Assembly: GCF_026262505.1 (NCBI RefSeq)
Contig: NC_067207.1
Coordinates: forward strand, 23,280,082 to 23,344,081
Source: Trichomonas vaginalis G3
Lineage: Eukaryota > Parabasalia > Trichomonadida > Trichomonadidae
Direction: 5' to 3'
DNA length: 64,000 nucleotides
Below, one piece after another: positions 18,380 to 26,969 of this stretch (position 1 is the first letter of the stretch; each line of letters begins with the position of its first letter). The position numbers and the translations under genes were made by a program. A model generated the notes under the pieces. It did no database searches. It was given only the letters and a program-made list of their open reading frames with translations, and was not told the origin of the DNA.

Positions 18380-19028
18380 TTTGTATGATTTGAAGGCAAA
18401 AATAAATGATATTATATTTTGGGATATAACTGATTTTCCTTCACCTGCAAATCATTGATTTATTTTGTGAATTAAAAGTTAAGTTTATACAATTGTTATC
18501 ACTGAAAGAAATCAAGAAACAATATTATTTATTTAGAAATTTCTAATTATAAGCTATTACTGTTGTACATTTCATATAAGTATTCTATGGAATCATTTAT
18601 TTCTTGTAGTATTATAATTAATCGACTATATTGATATTGAATCAATTGTATTAATGCTAAATACCATGGATAAACCAAATAGAACCTAATATAAGCGAAA
18701 TATGATCTATATCAGAATCACAAATACTTTGATTTTGACAAGACAATTGAATTTACTGAATTCTCTTTAGTTTTTAGAATTTGGAATGTGAAATTATCTT
18801 CATTGCATGTATTCCAAACATAAAATCATAATTTCGTAATTCGGATTCAAATTTCATTCGTTACGGGTAAGAAATTTGATGCAGCCAAATGAAAAAGTTT
18901 ACAGAATGCAAAAATAATAATCAAAATAAGATCTATAGCGTTATTGCCTTACCATTTCGCATTTCTTTCTCAAAACTTTACTCGACCACTCTGCTCTGAA
19001 TTTTTTTTCGAGATTTTATTAACCATAA
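18380..19028. other. Intergenic, promoter side of PheRS beta
   Basis: About 650 bases of AT-rich spacer without a recognisable gene. It must contain the promoter of the PheRS beta gene. I see no close match to the initiator within 60 bases of that ATG; the nearest candidate is a CTCAAAACTTTACTC stretch near 18971-18985. Confidence 0.4.
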
Positions 19029-20774
19029 ATGCCGACTGTAGCAATTCGCCCAAATCGCCTTTATGAACTCATGGGTGTTGAACCAATGACAAAAGAACAG
19101 ATTAGCAAGCTTCTCATGAACTTCGGCCTTGAATTAGATGACGAAACCGAGGAAGAAGGTATTTTATACTACAAGATTGACTGCCCAGCCAACCGTCCAG
19201 ACCTTCTCAGTGTTGAAGGTCTTGCCGAAAACTTAAAATGCTTCCAGGGAAAGTCACACCCAGAGTATAAGATTCTTCCACCACAAGTCTCCATCAGAGT
19301 TGATGAATCAGTCAAGAATGTCCGCCCATTCCTTGTTTCCGCCGTCATCCGTGGCATCACATTCACAGATGAAAGCCTCAAATCATTCATTGATTTCCAG
19401 GATAAGCTTCACATGAACCTTTGCAGACGCCGTACACTCGCCTCCATCGGTACACACGATTTAGACACCGTTGAAGCTCCATTCGCCTACACAGCTGAAA
19501 AGCCAGAAGATATCGTCTTCGTTCCACTTACAGGTGGTCCAGAAGTCAATGGTCGCCAGCTTTACGAGCACCTCAAGGAGCACCAGCAGCTCTCCAAGTA
19601 TCTCCCACTTCTCGACCCATTCGATACATGGCCAGTTGTTCGTGATGCAAAGGGCCGCGTCATGTCATTACCACCTATAATCAACTCCGATCTCTCCAAG
19701 ATCACCGTCAACACACGCAATGTCTTCATTGAGTGCACAGCTACAGATCTTACACGCGCCATGACAGCTGTCATCCTTCTCTGCACAGCCTTCTCCATCT
19801 ACTGCGATGACAAGTACAGCCTTGAGCAGGTCAAGGTCCAGGTTGATGGAAAGGACTTAATTTACCCAACATTCGATTACATCACATTCGATGTTGACAC
19901 AGCTTATATCCATACAATCACATCCGTCAGAGACCTCACAGAAGATAAAATCATCGAATTACTCCACAAGATGCAGCTCAAGGGCGAAAAACTTGGCGAT
20001 GGCAAGTTAAGAGTTACAGTTCCACCAACAAGATCCGATGTTCTCCACCCATGCGATATTGCTGAAGATGTTGCTATCGCTTACGGCTACAACGCTATCA
20101 ATGATCTTCCAGAGAACAGAAAGGCCATCTCATCCGGCCGCCCACTCTCCATGAACGAGTACGTCGATCGCCTTAGCAAGGAGTTCGCCGCTGCTCTTTG
20201 GGACCAAATCCTTACATTCTCTCTTTGCTCACGCAAGGAATGCTATTCAATGCTCAATCTCGAAGATGATGGCAAGGCTGCTGTCCTCAAGAACGCTAAG
20301 ACCATCGATTTCGAAATTGTCAGAACATCTCTTCTCGGCGGCCTTCTCAAGGTCAACAAGAAGATTCTCTCACAGCCAAACCTCAAGAACATCCTTCCTC
20401 TCAGACTCTTCGAATGCTCCGATGTTGTTCTTTGCGATTCAAAGGATGAGAACAACGCAAGAAACGAAAAGCGCCTTGCTGCTACAATCTGCGATGTCAA
20501 GTCAAGATTCCAGGACTTACACGGCCTCCTTGAGCGCTTCCTTATCCTCAATGGCCAAGATGCTATCGAAAATACAAAACTCGTTAGACAGGACTGCCCA
20601 ACATGCATCCCAGGCCAACGCGCTGCTATCATGTACCACGGTCAAGAAGTCGGCTGGATCGGCGTCATTCACCCATCTGTCCTCATTAACTTCGATATGA
20701 CAAAGCCAGTCGTAGCATTCGAACTCCAGGTTAAGCCATACTTCGACATCAAACACGGACATAAGACAAATTAG
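19029..20774 (+). CDS. FARSB: Phenylalanyl-tRNA synthetase beta subunit
   Basis: The 581 residues are close to the usual 590 of the cytosolic archaeal/eukaryotic type beta chain. The N-terminus (MPTVAIRPNRLYELMGV) and the acidic KIDCPANRPDLLSVEGLAENL block are typical. The B3/B4 editing region follows, then the B5 segment with PPTRSDVLHPCDIAEDVAIAYGYN (about 332-355). The C-terminal half is the non-catalytic synthetase-like fold, which ends in GQRAAIMYHGQEVGWIGVIHP and FDMTKPVVAFEL. With the alpha chain it forms the (alpha-beta)2 enzyme that charges tRNA-Phe. Codon use is strikingly C-ending (CTC, ATC, AAG, GCC) compared with its neighbours, as expected for a highly expressed housekeeping gene. 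Confidence 0.95.
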   Translation: MPTVAIRPNRLYELMGVEPMTKEQISKLLMNFGLELDDETEEEGILYYKIDCPANRPDLLSVEGLAENLKCFQGKSHPEYKILPPQVSIRVDESVKNVRPFLVSAVIRGITFTDESLKSFIDFQDKLHMNLCRRRTLASIGTHDLDTVEAPFAYTAEKPEDIVFVPLTGGPEVNGRQLYEHLKEHQQLSKYLPLLDPFDTWPVVRDAKGRVMSLPPIINSDLSKITVNTRNVFIECTATDLTRAMTAVILLCTAFSIYCDDKYSLEQVKVQVDGKDLIYPTFDYITFDVDTAYIHTITSVRDLTEDKIIELLHKMQLKGEKLGDGKLRVTVPPTRSDVLHPCDIAEDVAIAYGYNAINDLPENRKAISSGRPLSMNEYVDRLSKEFAAALWDQILTFSLCSRKECYSMLNLEDDGKAAVLKNAKTIDFEIVRTSLLGGLLKVNKKILSQPNLKNILPLRLFECSDVVLCDSKDENNARNEKRLAATICDVKSRFQDLHGLLERFLILNGQDAIENTKLVRQDCPTCIPGQRAAIMYHGQEVGWIGVIHPSVLINFDMTKPVVAFELQVKPYFDIKHGHKTN

Positions 20775-21376
20775 AAAATTAGAAAATAAACAAATTTACT
20801 TTTTTTTATAAAACAACAAATTCATACTTCATTCTTTTTAGCATAAAGAATACTATTCTTTATGTATTTGTCTGGTGAAAAAGATATTTTATAATTTTTT
20901 CCATAAAAAATTAAGCCTAACCTCATTAAATTGTCATAACATCGAGAATTTTATCACTATTTTATACCATATTTAGCCAAATATGTATTTTATTTGTTAT
21001 AATTTTTTTTTTATTACAGACTCTGTGCATTTGAATTTCACTCAACAAAGTTACTAATGCACATGACAGCATGCTGTTTTTACTATACCAGTAAAAATAA
21101 TAAAATGTATTATCATTTTCAGTGATAAGAGATAGCAATATTCTTATATATAGTAGAACTCATTATGAACTATTAATATATCATATTATCATTTATTAAT
21201 CTCAAATAATTAATTCAAATGGCTTCATTTTTGATCCATAAAAAAAATTGCTGGAATTTTTACCATGATTTTTCAAACTTAATAGTTTCTATTGATAATA
21301 AACATTGTCCTTTTTTGAAAACAAAATAATTTTTCTAAAATCTGCTGTCAAAACTATTTATTTATTTATTTATTTT
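20775..21376. other. Intergenic, no gene seen
   Basis: AT-rich spacer of 600 bases between two plus-strand genes. An inverted pair near 20843-20866 (AAAGAATACTATTCTTT) can fold into a short hairpin just downstream of the PheRS beta stop. I see nothing else. Confidence 0.4.
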
Positions 21377-24016
21377 ATGTTTTCACGAACTCACTTTGAC
21401 TCATCTGATAAATTTACAATCGGCACAGATTCAAACATCCGTGTGAGAAACGAGAAATATTTAGAAAGCATTAGCCAAGAGTTCGTTCAAGAAATTTTTA
21501 ATAGTTTACCAAAGAAACATGATGAAAAAAACTTTAATCATTTTAAAACTTATCTGAAATTAATCGGAATTAACATTGATCTCCATGTTGATATGTTTCC
21601 TTCAGTCGATCCAATTAATTATATCAAAAATGAATTTTCATATGTTTTCATTTACAATTCCGAAGATATCAAAGCATACTATTGCAATCCCGATAAAAGC
21701 AAGCCACAAATATACATTATTTCTCAAAAAACATATATTCAAATTCCACGAACTTGCACAATAACAAAAGTTATAGAAGAATCAACAGAAAAAATAAGTG
21801 AATACAATATGCTGACTTTCCAAGTTGAAGACGATAAAATCTATCCGTTGCCATTAGAAGATTTCAACATACTAAAAGATTTTCCAAAGTACGAAAAGAT
21901 TAATATGGAACTTTCTCCTGTTGTTTTCATAACACCAAAAGTGAAATCTACTGTTATTCTGAAAGAAGAAATAAAAGAAAACGACGGACATGTAAAGAAA
22001 TTTCTTAGTTTAGAGCTTTCATTATCACAAGGACTAAAGCAAGAAGCCAAAAAAAAGATAATTAAGCATTTCTTAGAGTTATTAGAAAGTGTAACACATG
22101 AAGAAAAAAGTGTAACATATGAAGAAAAAAGTGACACATATGAAGAAAAAAGTGACACATATGAAGAAAAAAGTGACAGTATATTCGAATTATTTCCCAA
22201 TTTAAAGAAATCAATAGAAGAAGCGAACAAAAAGATCCAATCCGATCAGAAACAAGGATTAAAATGGAACATTATTAATGAAAAACAATTTGGACCTTTC
22301 AAATTCAAGACCATCTATGATTTTTATAATTATTATGAGAGAAATAGAATTCTTAATCCTTATTTCTATCTGTTATTTGATCAATATGATAAACAAGGAA
22401 ACAGCAGTACAGTACCAATCGAATTGATTAAAATCACGTACGATCTATGGTATCATGCCGAGAAGAATCCAGATAATCAAATGATTACATGGAGAAGAGA
22501 TTTGTTCGGAAAAGAATCATTAATTAAGTTACTTGAATCAAGTAACAAGATTTACTTGAATAATTTGAAATTGGCATACGAATATTGCTACAATAACCAT
22601 ATTCCTGCAACAGGATTTGTTTCACTTATTTATCAATTAGAAGGAACAAGTAATAGTTTCGAACCCGAAATTTTCAATAACATCAGTGATTTCTATGTCA
22701 AATTATTATATGATCGTCTCAAAGTTCCAAAAAATGACAAATCTAACAATCCTGACATGGGTTTCCATGTCAAATCAATTTCGGTTATGTCAGACAACTC
22801 AATTCAGGTTAGATTTGTCACATCCTTGGCTCCAACTGGCCAAAACTCTTATGTTTTTTCAAATGGATATACTTTGAAATACATACAGCAGGATTTTAGA
22901 GTTTACGATGCTAGAGAACTTGATGATGATCAGATGTTTATCCTTTTGGAGCATACAAAAACATCAAGAGTTTATTTGCTTTTGGTCAAAACAAATTACG
23001 AAGAAATTTTCCCAGTAAGAGACAGAAGTGGAGTTGTTCCGGTTCTTGAAGATTTACCAAAAACTTATGATATTGAAAAAATTAATGTTGACAAACAGAA
23101 CAAAATTTTGGAAATTCAGTCTAAAAATGGAAATTATTATTACAAGGCTTATTCATCATATATCATACCTTATGGAGATGATCGGGTATATAATGACGAC
23201 AAAGAATCAACTTACGAGAGAGACGCACCCAACGAACAAACAAATAAATATGATGGTAAAGATGTTCCACTTAAACAGATGTTTTACTCTTTCCTTTCAT
23301 CACCGATGTTATGGTATGATCTTTCCAAAATTAATGTTGATTGTGGAAGCATATTGGAGAAAACCAAGAAAATGTTCCCATGCTTGGTTTTGACAAAGTA
23401 TTACAGCCAGGATAGAGCTTCTTCTATCACTTTTGTTGACATGCAAGGTAAAAACGGAGTTCCCATGTTAAAGGATATAACTAATTTACCTTTTGTCGAA
23501 ACAAAACCAGGAATAGCGTTCGTTGCTTGCAAACACGAAGTTGATGAAAAATTTGTATTAAATACTCCAATTTTGTATTTATCAGAGCCGATCAGCAACT
23601 CAGCTATGATAACAGCTTATACAATCTTCTGCGCTCTTCCCTCTGCAAATGTTGTTATATTTAATTTCTTCGATGCAGACATGTTCTTGGAAGGATTCGA
23701 AATTTTTGTTGAGAACTTCGAGGAATGGAATAAGATGAATAATCTCTACCAATATTTCCTTACAAACAAAGAAGACATGAACAGTCCACCAATCATCGTC
23801 TTCAATGGAATGTTTGCTTCAAAGAAAGCTTTCTTCGAGAGAATTAAATCCATCGCCTCCAATAACCAGAATTACAGTGATAAATTATTATATATTATGT
23901 CTAATTGCTACTTCGAATACAGAGAAGTCGTTGCAACAATGACAACAGAAAAGGTACTCAGCTCCATCATTAATTCAGGAGCTGCTTTCGCTGATATGGC
24001 TATCCATATATTATAA
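21377..24016 (+). CDS. Large protein of unknown function with a heptapeptide repeat (879 residues)
   Basis: The frame is open from ATG 21377 (MFSRTHFDSSDKFTIG); a longer reading would need a TTG start and a Phe/Ile-rich leader and is unlikely. At about residues 239-266 a Glu/Lys-rich heptapeptide of the form (V/D)T(H/Y)EEKS is repeated four times. The rest is soluble, aromatic-rich and mixed alpha/beta, with no signal peptide and no membrane helix. The last 200 residues (for example FCALPSANVVIFNFFDADMF and NSPPIIVFNGMFASKKAF) have strand-helix alternation of a possible enzyme-like or papain-like fold, but I see no catalytic motif. I do not recognise the family. The Maverick inserted about 220 bases beyond its stop and left the gene whole. 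Confidence 0.7.
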   Translation: MFSRTHFDSSDKFTIGTDSNIRVRNEKYLESISQEFVQEIFNSLPKKHDEKNFNHFKTYLKLIGINIDLHVDMFPSVDPINYIKNEFSYVFIYNSEDIKAYYCNPDKSKPQIYIISQKTYIQIPRTCTITKVIEESTEKISEYNMLTFQVEDDKIYPLPLEDFNILKDFPKYEKINMELSPVVFITPKVKSTVILKEEIKENDGHVKKFLSLELSLSQGLKQEAKKKIIKHFLELLESVTHEEKSVTYEEKSDTYEEKSDTYEEKSDSIFELFPNLKKSIEEANKKIQSDQKQGLKWNIINEKQFGPFKFKTIYDFYNYYERNRILNPYFYLLFDQYDKQGNSSTVPIELIKITYDLWYHAEKNPDNQMITWRRDLFGKESLIKLLESSNKIYLNNLKLAYEYCYNNHIPATGFVSLIYQLEGTSNSFEPEIFNNISDFYVKLLYDRLKVPKNDKSNNPDMGFHVKSISVMSDNSIQVRFVTSLAPTGQNSYVFSNGYTLKYIQQDFRVYDARELDDDQMFILLEHTKTSRVYLLLVKTNYEEIFPVRDRSGVVPVLEDLPKTYDIEKINVDKQNKILEIQSKNGNYYYKAYSSYIIPYGDDRVYNDDKESTYERDAPNEQTNKYDGKDVPLKQMFYSFLSSPMLWYDLSKINVDCGSILEKTKKMFPCLVLTKYYSQDRASSITFVDMQGKNGVPMLKDITNLPFVETKPGIAFVACKHEVDEKFVLNTPILYLSEPISNSAMITAYTIFCALPSANVVIFNFFDADMFLEGFEIFVENFEEWNKMNNLYQYFLTNKEDMNSPPIIVFNGMFASKKAFFERIKSIASNNQNYSDKLLYIMSNCYFEYREVVATMTTEKVLSSIINSGAAFADMAIHIL
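22089..22172 (+). repeat. Four in-frame copies of a 21-bp tandem repeat
   Basis: Units begin at 22089, 22110, 22131 and 22152 and end in a GAAGAAAAAA run. They encode the heptapeptide (V/D)T(H/Y)EEKS. The last two units are identical, which indicates recent slippage or unequal exchange. Copy number probably varies between strains. Confidence 0.9.
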
Positions 24017-24231
24017 ATATTTATTTTGAATTTGATAATTCTAGATTTTTTTTTAACTATCGGAAAAATGCTTTTTGACATCATGAGGATGTCATTATCA
24101 TATATAAAATAGGAATGTATACTGATCTTTTGCAGCATTTTTTAAATTATCAAAGATATTTAAAGTAAATTTATGATTTAGAATATGTGTTGTGCAGATT
24201 ATAACATAAAATATATGCATTATATATAACC

Positions 24232-24237
24232 TAAATA
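24232..24237. repeat. Left copy of putative target-site duplication TAAATA
   Basis: TAAATA directly precedes the A-run that starts the left inverted repeat, and the same six bases follow the right T-run at 56621-56626. Six bases is the usual Polinton duplication length. In such AT-rich DNA a chance match cannot be ruled out. Confidence 0.55.
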
Positions 24238-24415
24238 AAAAAAAAAAAAAAAAAAGGTATTGGGGCTTCCAGGGCTGCGCCCCTCTAGCCCCCTGAAGAT
24301 GTTTAGTATAACACCAGGTCCCTCGGTCCCTCGGTCCCTCGGTTAAACGAACTTCTCTGAAAAAATGAGACAACATGACATTTTGACAACAGTCCAGGAA
24401 GTCTTAACAAGATAG
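24238..24415 (+). repeat. Left terminal inverted repeat of the Maverick
   Basis: An A-run leads into GGTATTGGGGCTTCCAGGGC, a GC-rich segment unlike anything in the host DNA, then three 8-bp GGTCCCTC units (24317-24340). The unique part, 24256-24415, pairs with 56450-56608 on the other end with about two differences. GC-rich ends stand out sharply from the AT-rich flanks. Confidence 0.95.
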
Positions 24416-24518
24416 GATGGTTATTTTACAAAACCGACAAGACCTTAACCGAGTAGTTTTCATGTTTTGTCACTTTTCTGTCACTTTTCAGGGAAAAAAC
24501 ATTTTTATTAAATATAAA

Positions 24519-25337
24519 ATGAATTTTACAAAACCACCGTTACCCTTCTTTGGAAATAAGAGTAGATGTAAAGATATTCTATTGAGAGAACTTAAGAAAC
24601 TACCGAATGGTCTAACATTTGTAGATTTGTTCGGTGGAAGTTTCTATATATCTCATTTGTGCCATACCGTATTTCCTGACTCGAAGATTATATGCAATGA
24701 CTTCGACAACTATATGAACCGTCTCAAACATATACCAGACACAAACAAAATATTGAGTGAGTTGAAAGAAAAGATACCTATAGGTAAGATGGAACGTATA
24801 CCATTAGATAAGAAAGATATTGTCAGAGAGGTTTTGAAAAAAGCAGAGTATATTGACTGGGATAGTATATCTTCTAGACTATTGTATAGTGGTTCTATAA
24901 GAGTTCATGACATTGAAACACTTATGTCAAACGTTTTATATCTTAACTATACAAAGGTTTTCAAAGAGAACATAGAAAAATATACTGAGGGTATAGAGTT
25001 TGTGAGATGTCATTGGACAGAGTTGTATGAAAAATTTAAAGACAAGGAAAATGTTTTCTTTATAGTAGACCCGCCGTTCTATAACACATACGATTTTCAA
25101 TACCAAGTAGACTGGACTTTGAGAGACTCTTTAGAAACTTTAGACGTTTTACATAACCATCCATGCTTTTACTTTACATCCGATAAAAGTGGTTTGGAAA
25201 CCGTTATGAGATGGTTAGAGGACATACATGAGTATGATTTTAGATACGATAAGATAGAATATGAGAGAGGTCCTATAAACCGGAAAAAGTGTCATAACAA
25301 AGAAATTTTATTGGTAAGTAAATGTGGTTTGAAATAG
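24519..25337 (+). CDS. D12-class (Dam-like) DNA N6-adenine methyltransferase of the Maverick
   Basis: From ATG 24519 the 272-residue product has the motif order of Dam/DpnII-type enzymes: PFFGNKSRC near the start (F.G.K, AdoMet pocket), FVDLFGGSFY at about 32-41, and DPPFYNTYDF from D184 (the DPPY catalytic motif with Phe in place of Tyr, as often seen). The family moves a methyl group from AdoMet to N6 of adenine. N6-methyladenine is the main DNA mark reported for T. vaginalis, and its methyltransferases are of this Maverick-linked type. The frame looks whole. An upstream in-frame ATG at 24417 would add 34 residues read from the inverted repeat; I prefer 24519, which follows the element's own TTTTTATT...AAAATG leader. 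Confidence 0.88.
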   Translation: MNFTKPPLPFFGNKSRCKDILLRELKKLPNGLTFVDLFGGSFYISHLCHTVFPDSKIICNDFDNYMNRLKHIPDTNKILSELKEKIPIGKMERIPLDKKDIVREVLKKAEYIDWDSISSRLLYSGSIRVHDIETLMSNVLYLNYTKVFKENIEKYTEGIEFVRCHWTELYEKFKDKENVFFIVDPPFYNTYDFQYQVDWTLRDSLETLDVLHNHPCFYFTSDKSGLETVMRWLEDIHEYDFRYDKIEYERGPINRKKCHNKEILLVSKCGLK

Positions 25338-25453
25338 GACTACTTGTTTTAGGTTTTTTCCATTGTGTCATTTACTTATTTGACGTGGCAGAAAGATATA
25401 GAGAATATGAAGATGAACCAATACCAGCAAATGTTCAGCATATGTACTCGTAA
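25322..25453 (+). CDS. Tiny membrane protein of the Maverick (43 residues)
   Basis: A short frame overlaps the end of the methyltransferase gene in another frame. It reads MWFEIGLLVLGFFHCVIYLF, one hydrophobic helix, and then a polar acidic tail (AERYREYEDEPIPANVQH). The helix plus charged tail and the tight packing favour a real small membrane protein. There is no recognised family and no dedicated promoter motif, so translation by reinitiation or leaky scanning would be needed. Confidence 0.4.
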   Translation: MWFEIGLLVLGFFHCVIYLFDVAERYREYEDEPIPANVQHMYS

Positions 25454-25477
25454 GAGATATTTTTATCTAATATTAAA

Positions 25478-25840
25478 ATGGACGCACAGAACTTAGCGAA
25501 TGCACAGCAACCTGGACAACCAAACCCAGAGAATATTCCAAATGAAGTTAGAATACAAACTGCAATGGCAAACTATGGTCAAGTGCCAACAGATGTACAA
25601 ATGCAAACTGCCATGTCAAATGACGCTGCGTTAGGCTTACCACCATGGTATGCAAATATGAGATGGAAAGAGTTTTATACAAACCCTGAAGTGGGATATA
25701 AACAACTCTATGCAGATGACGCGAACACAGGAGTTGACCCAGAGTATGTTTTCTACCAGAGGAGAAATAGAATGTATGAGCTCCAGTTAAAAAATGCTAT
25801 GGAACTCAACAGGAAACGTAAGAGACTAGGCGGACATTAG
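25478..25840 (+). CDS. Maverick protein of unknown function (120 residues)
   Basis: The frame starts at ATG 25478 behind ATTTTTATCTAATATTAA, the element's promoter-like motif. The N-terminal half is Gln/Asn/Pro-rich with two QTAM(A/S)N repeats (IQTAMANYGQVP and MQTAMSNDAALG). The C-terminal half is aromatic and ends in a strongly basic KRKRLGGH. Size and a basic end fit a small virion or DNA-packing protein, but no family is recognisable. Confidence 0.6.
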   Translation: MDAQNLANAQQPGQPNPENIPNEVRIQTAMANYGQVPTDVQMQTAMSNDAALGLPPWYANMRWKEFYTNPEVGYKQLYADDANTGVDPEYVFYQRRNRMYELQLKNAMELNRKRKRLGGH

Positions 25841-25858
25841 ATTTTTACATATAGTAAA

Positions 25859-26101
25859 ATGGGTTTCTTCAGTAGTATTGGAAACTTCTTTCGAAATGTT
25901 GGAAGAGGTATATGGAATGGAATAAAAACCGTAGGAAGAGGAATTTGGAACGGAGTCAAAAATATTGGTAAAAGAGTAGGTCAGTTCGTTGGTATTATAC
26001 CTAAAGACCCTGAACCAGAAGAACAAGCTCCTGTTATACAACAGCCTGAACCTGCACCACAGTCAAGTTGGCAACCAAATCCAACACCTCAACCGTATTA
26101 A
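25859..26101 (+). CDS. Small amphipathic Maverick protein, minor-capsid-like
   Basis: The 80-residue product begins MGFFSSIGNFFRNVGRGIWN and continues with a second copy of the GRGIWNG(I/V)K unit. This builds a Gly-rich amphipathic helix with Trp/Phe on one face and Arg/Lys on the other. The last 30 residues are Pro/Gln-rich. N-terminal amphipathic helices of this kind, used to disrupt membranes, are known from adenovirus protein VI and similar minor virion proteins; assignment here is by analogy. Two longer relatives occur at 29930-30331 and 48611-48849. The gene follows the element motif ATTTTTACATATAGTAAA. Confidence 0.55.
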   Translation: MGFFSSIGNFFRNVGRGIWNGIKTVGRGIWNGVKNIGKRVGQFVGIIPKDPEPEEQAPVIQQPEPAPQSSWQPNPTPQPY

Positions 26102-26147
26102 AATTATATTTTTACCGTTCGATAGTAGTTGTATATGAGACTAAGTT

Positions 26148-26951
26148 CTAAGTAAAACGCGTGTATAATGGAACTATTCTCTTTCTTCCATCTGTAGTAA
26201 ACCATACTTGAAAGTCTGAAATACTTCCACTCGGTGGTTCATATAGCTTTGTAGGTTTTTCGTAAAAGTCATTTGCCAAGCATAAAAAAGAGTTTTGTGC
26301 ACCAGAAAATGAAGCATGAACGATAATAGCATCTGAGTCGAAAACATTTTCATATGTTCCATTAGGGTTTTCGACTTCATAAAAGTTCGGGTGTACTGGA
26401 TATTCTGCAGGCTGATTTAACATCCTCAAAAATCTATACCATGCCAAGTTGTTATATTTTGTAGAAATATAAACGTCTTCTCCAAGGTCTTCTATTCTAT
26501 TGATTTTAACAGTTGCATTTTTCCTGTCATATATAATATCGAGATGGTACTCTCCTTCGTCAATGTTGTACTGTTTTGCATATTCGAGATAGATATCGTT
26601 TATTTTTTCTTGAAAAGCTTGAAGAGTTGTTTCTAAGTTTACAAGCAAACTAACTTGTAAAAGTTTTCCCTGTTCAAATTTCTCATACGTACGTTTCTCT
26701 TTGTTATAGTATCGAATTTCAAAAGCGACCGTAAATGGGAAACCATGTATGGCTTCTGAAATGAACTTCATTCTACGAAAGCCAATAGCTTTTGTGACGG
26801 ATGGGTCTCTTAACCATCTTAGTGGGTAGTCAAAACGATAGCCTTCATGCTTTACGGTCTCTGTCTCAAACTTTTGACCGACATTCGTAAAAAGTTCATC
26901 TAATGGTTTAGTTGTAGCAACTCTTGAATTTTCTTTTTCTATTGAAAGCAT
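26148..26951 (-). CDS. Maverick protein, possible minor capsid (267 residues)
   Basis: The frame looks whole, from ATG 26949-26951 to 26148. The protein is strand-rich, with FDYPLRWLRDPSVTKAIGFRR and LLQVSLLVNLETT near the start. The FDYP..W....KAI..R pattern and the following strand order recur in the remnant at 33049-33830, so the two belong to one family carried twice by the element. A single-jelly-roll minor capsid or penton protein is my inference from composition, length and company; I cannot confirm it by motif. It is divergently transcribed from the fibre-like gene across an 18-bp near-palindrome. Confidence 0.5.
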   Translation of the reverse strand: MLSIEKENSRVATTKPLDELFTNVGQKFETETVKHEGYRFDYPLRWLRDPSVTKAIGFRRMKFISEAIHGFPFTVAFEIRYYNKEKRTYEKFEQGKLLQVSLLVNLETTLQAFQEKINDIYLEYAKQYNIDEGEYHLDIIYDRKNATVKINRIEDLGEDVYISTKYNNLAWYRFLRMLNQPAEYPVHPNFYEVENPNGTYENVFDSDAIIVHASFSGAQNSFLCLANDFYEKPTKLYEPPSGSISDFQVWFTTDGRKRIVPLYTRFT

Positions 26952-26969
26952 ATTTTATCTAGAATAAAA
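26952..26969. promoter_or_regulatory. Near-palindromic 18-bp divergent promoter in the Maverick
   Basis: The whole spacer between two divergent ATGs is ATTTTATCTAGAATAAAA, centred on TCTAGA. Read on either strand it gives the element's T-rich motif, then A-rich DNA, then ATG. This arrangement suggests one symmetric site that serves both genes. Confidence 0.55.

Noticed and set aside
24098-24376. Minus-strand open frame across the left Maverick border
   Set aside because: It is read from host spacer, homopolymer and inverted repeat; the F-run comes from the A-run.
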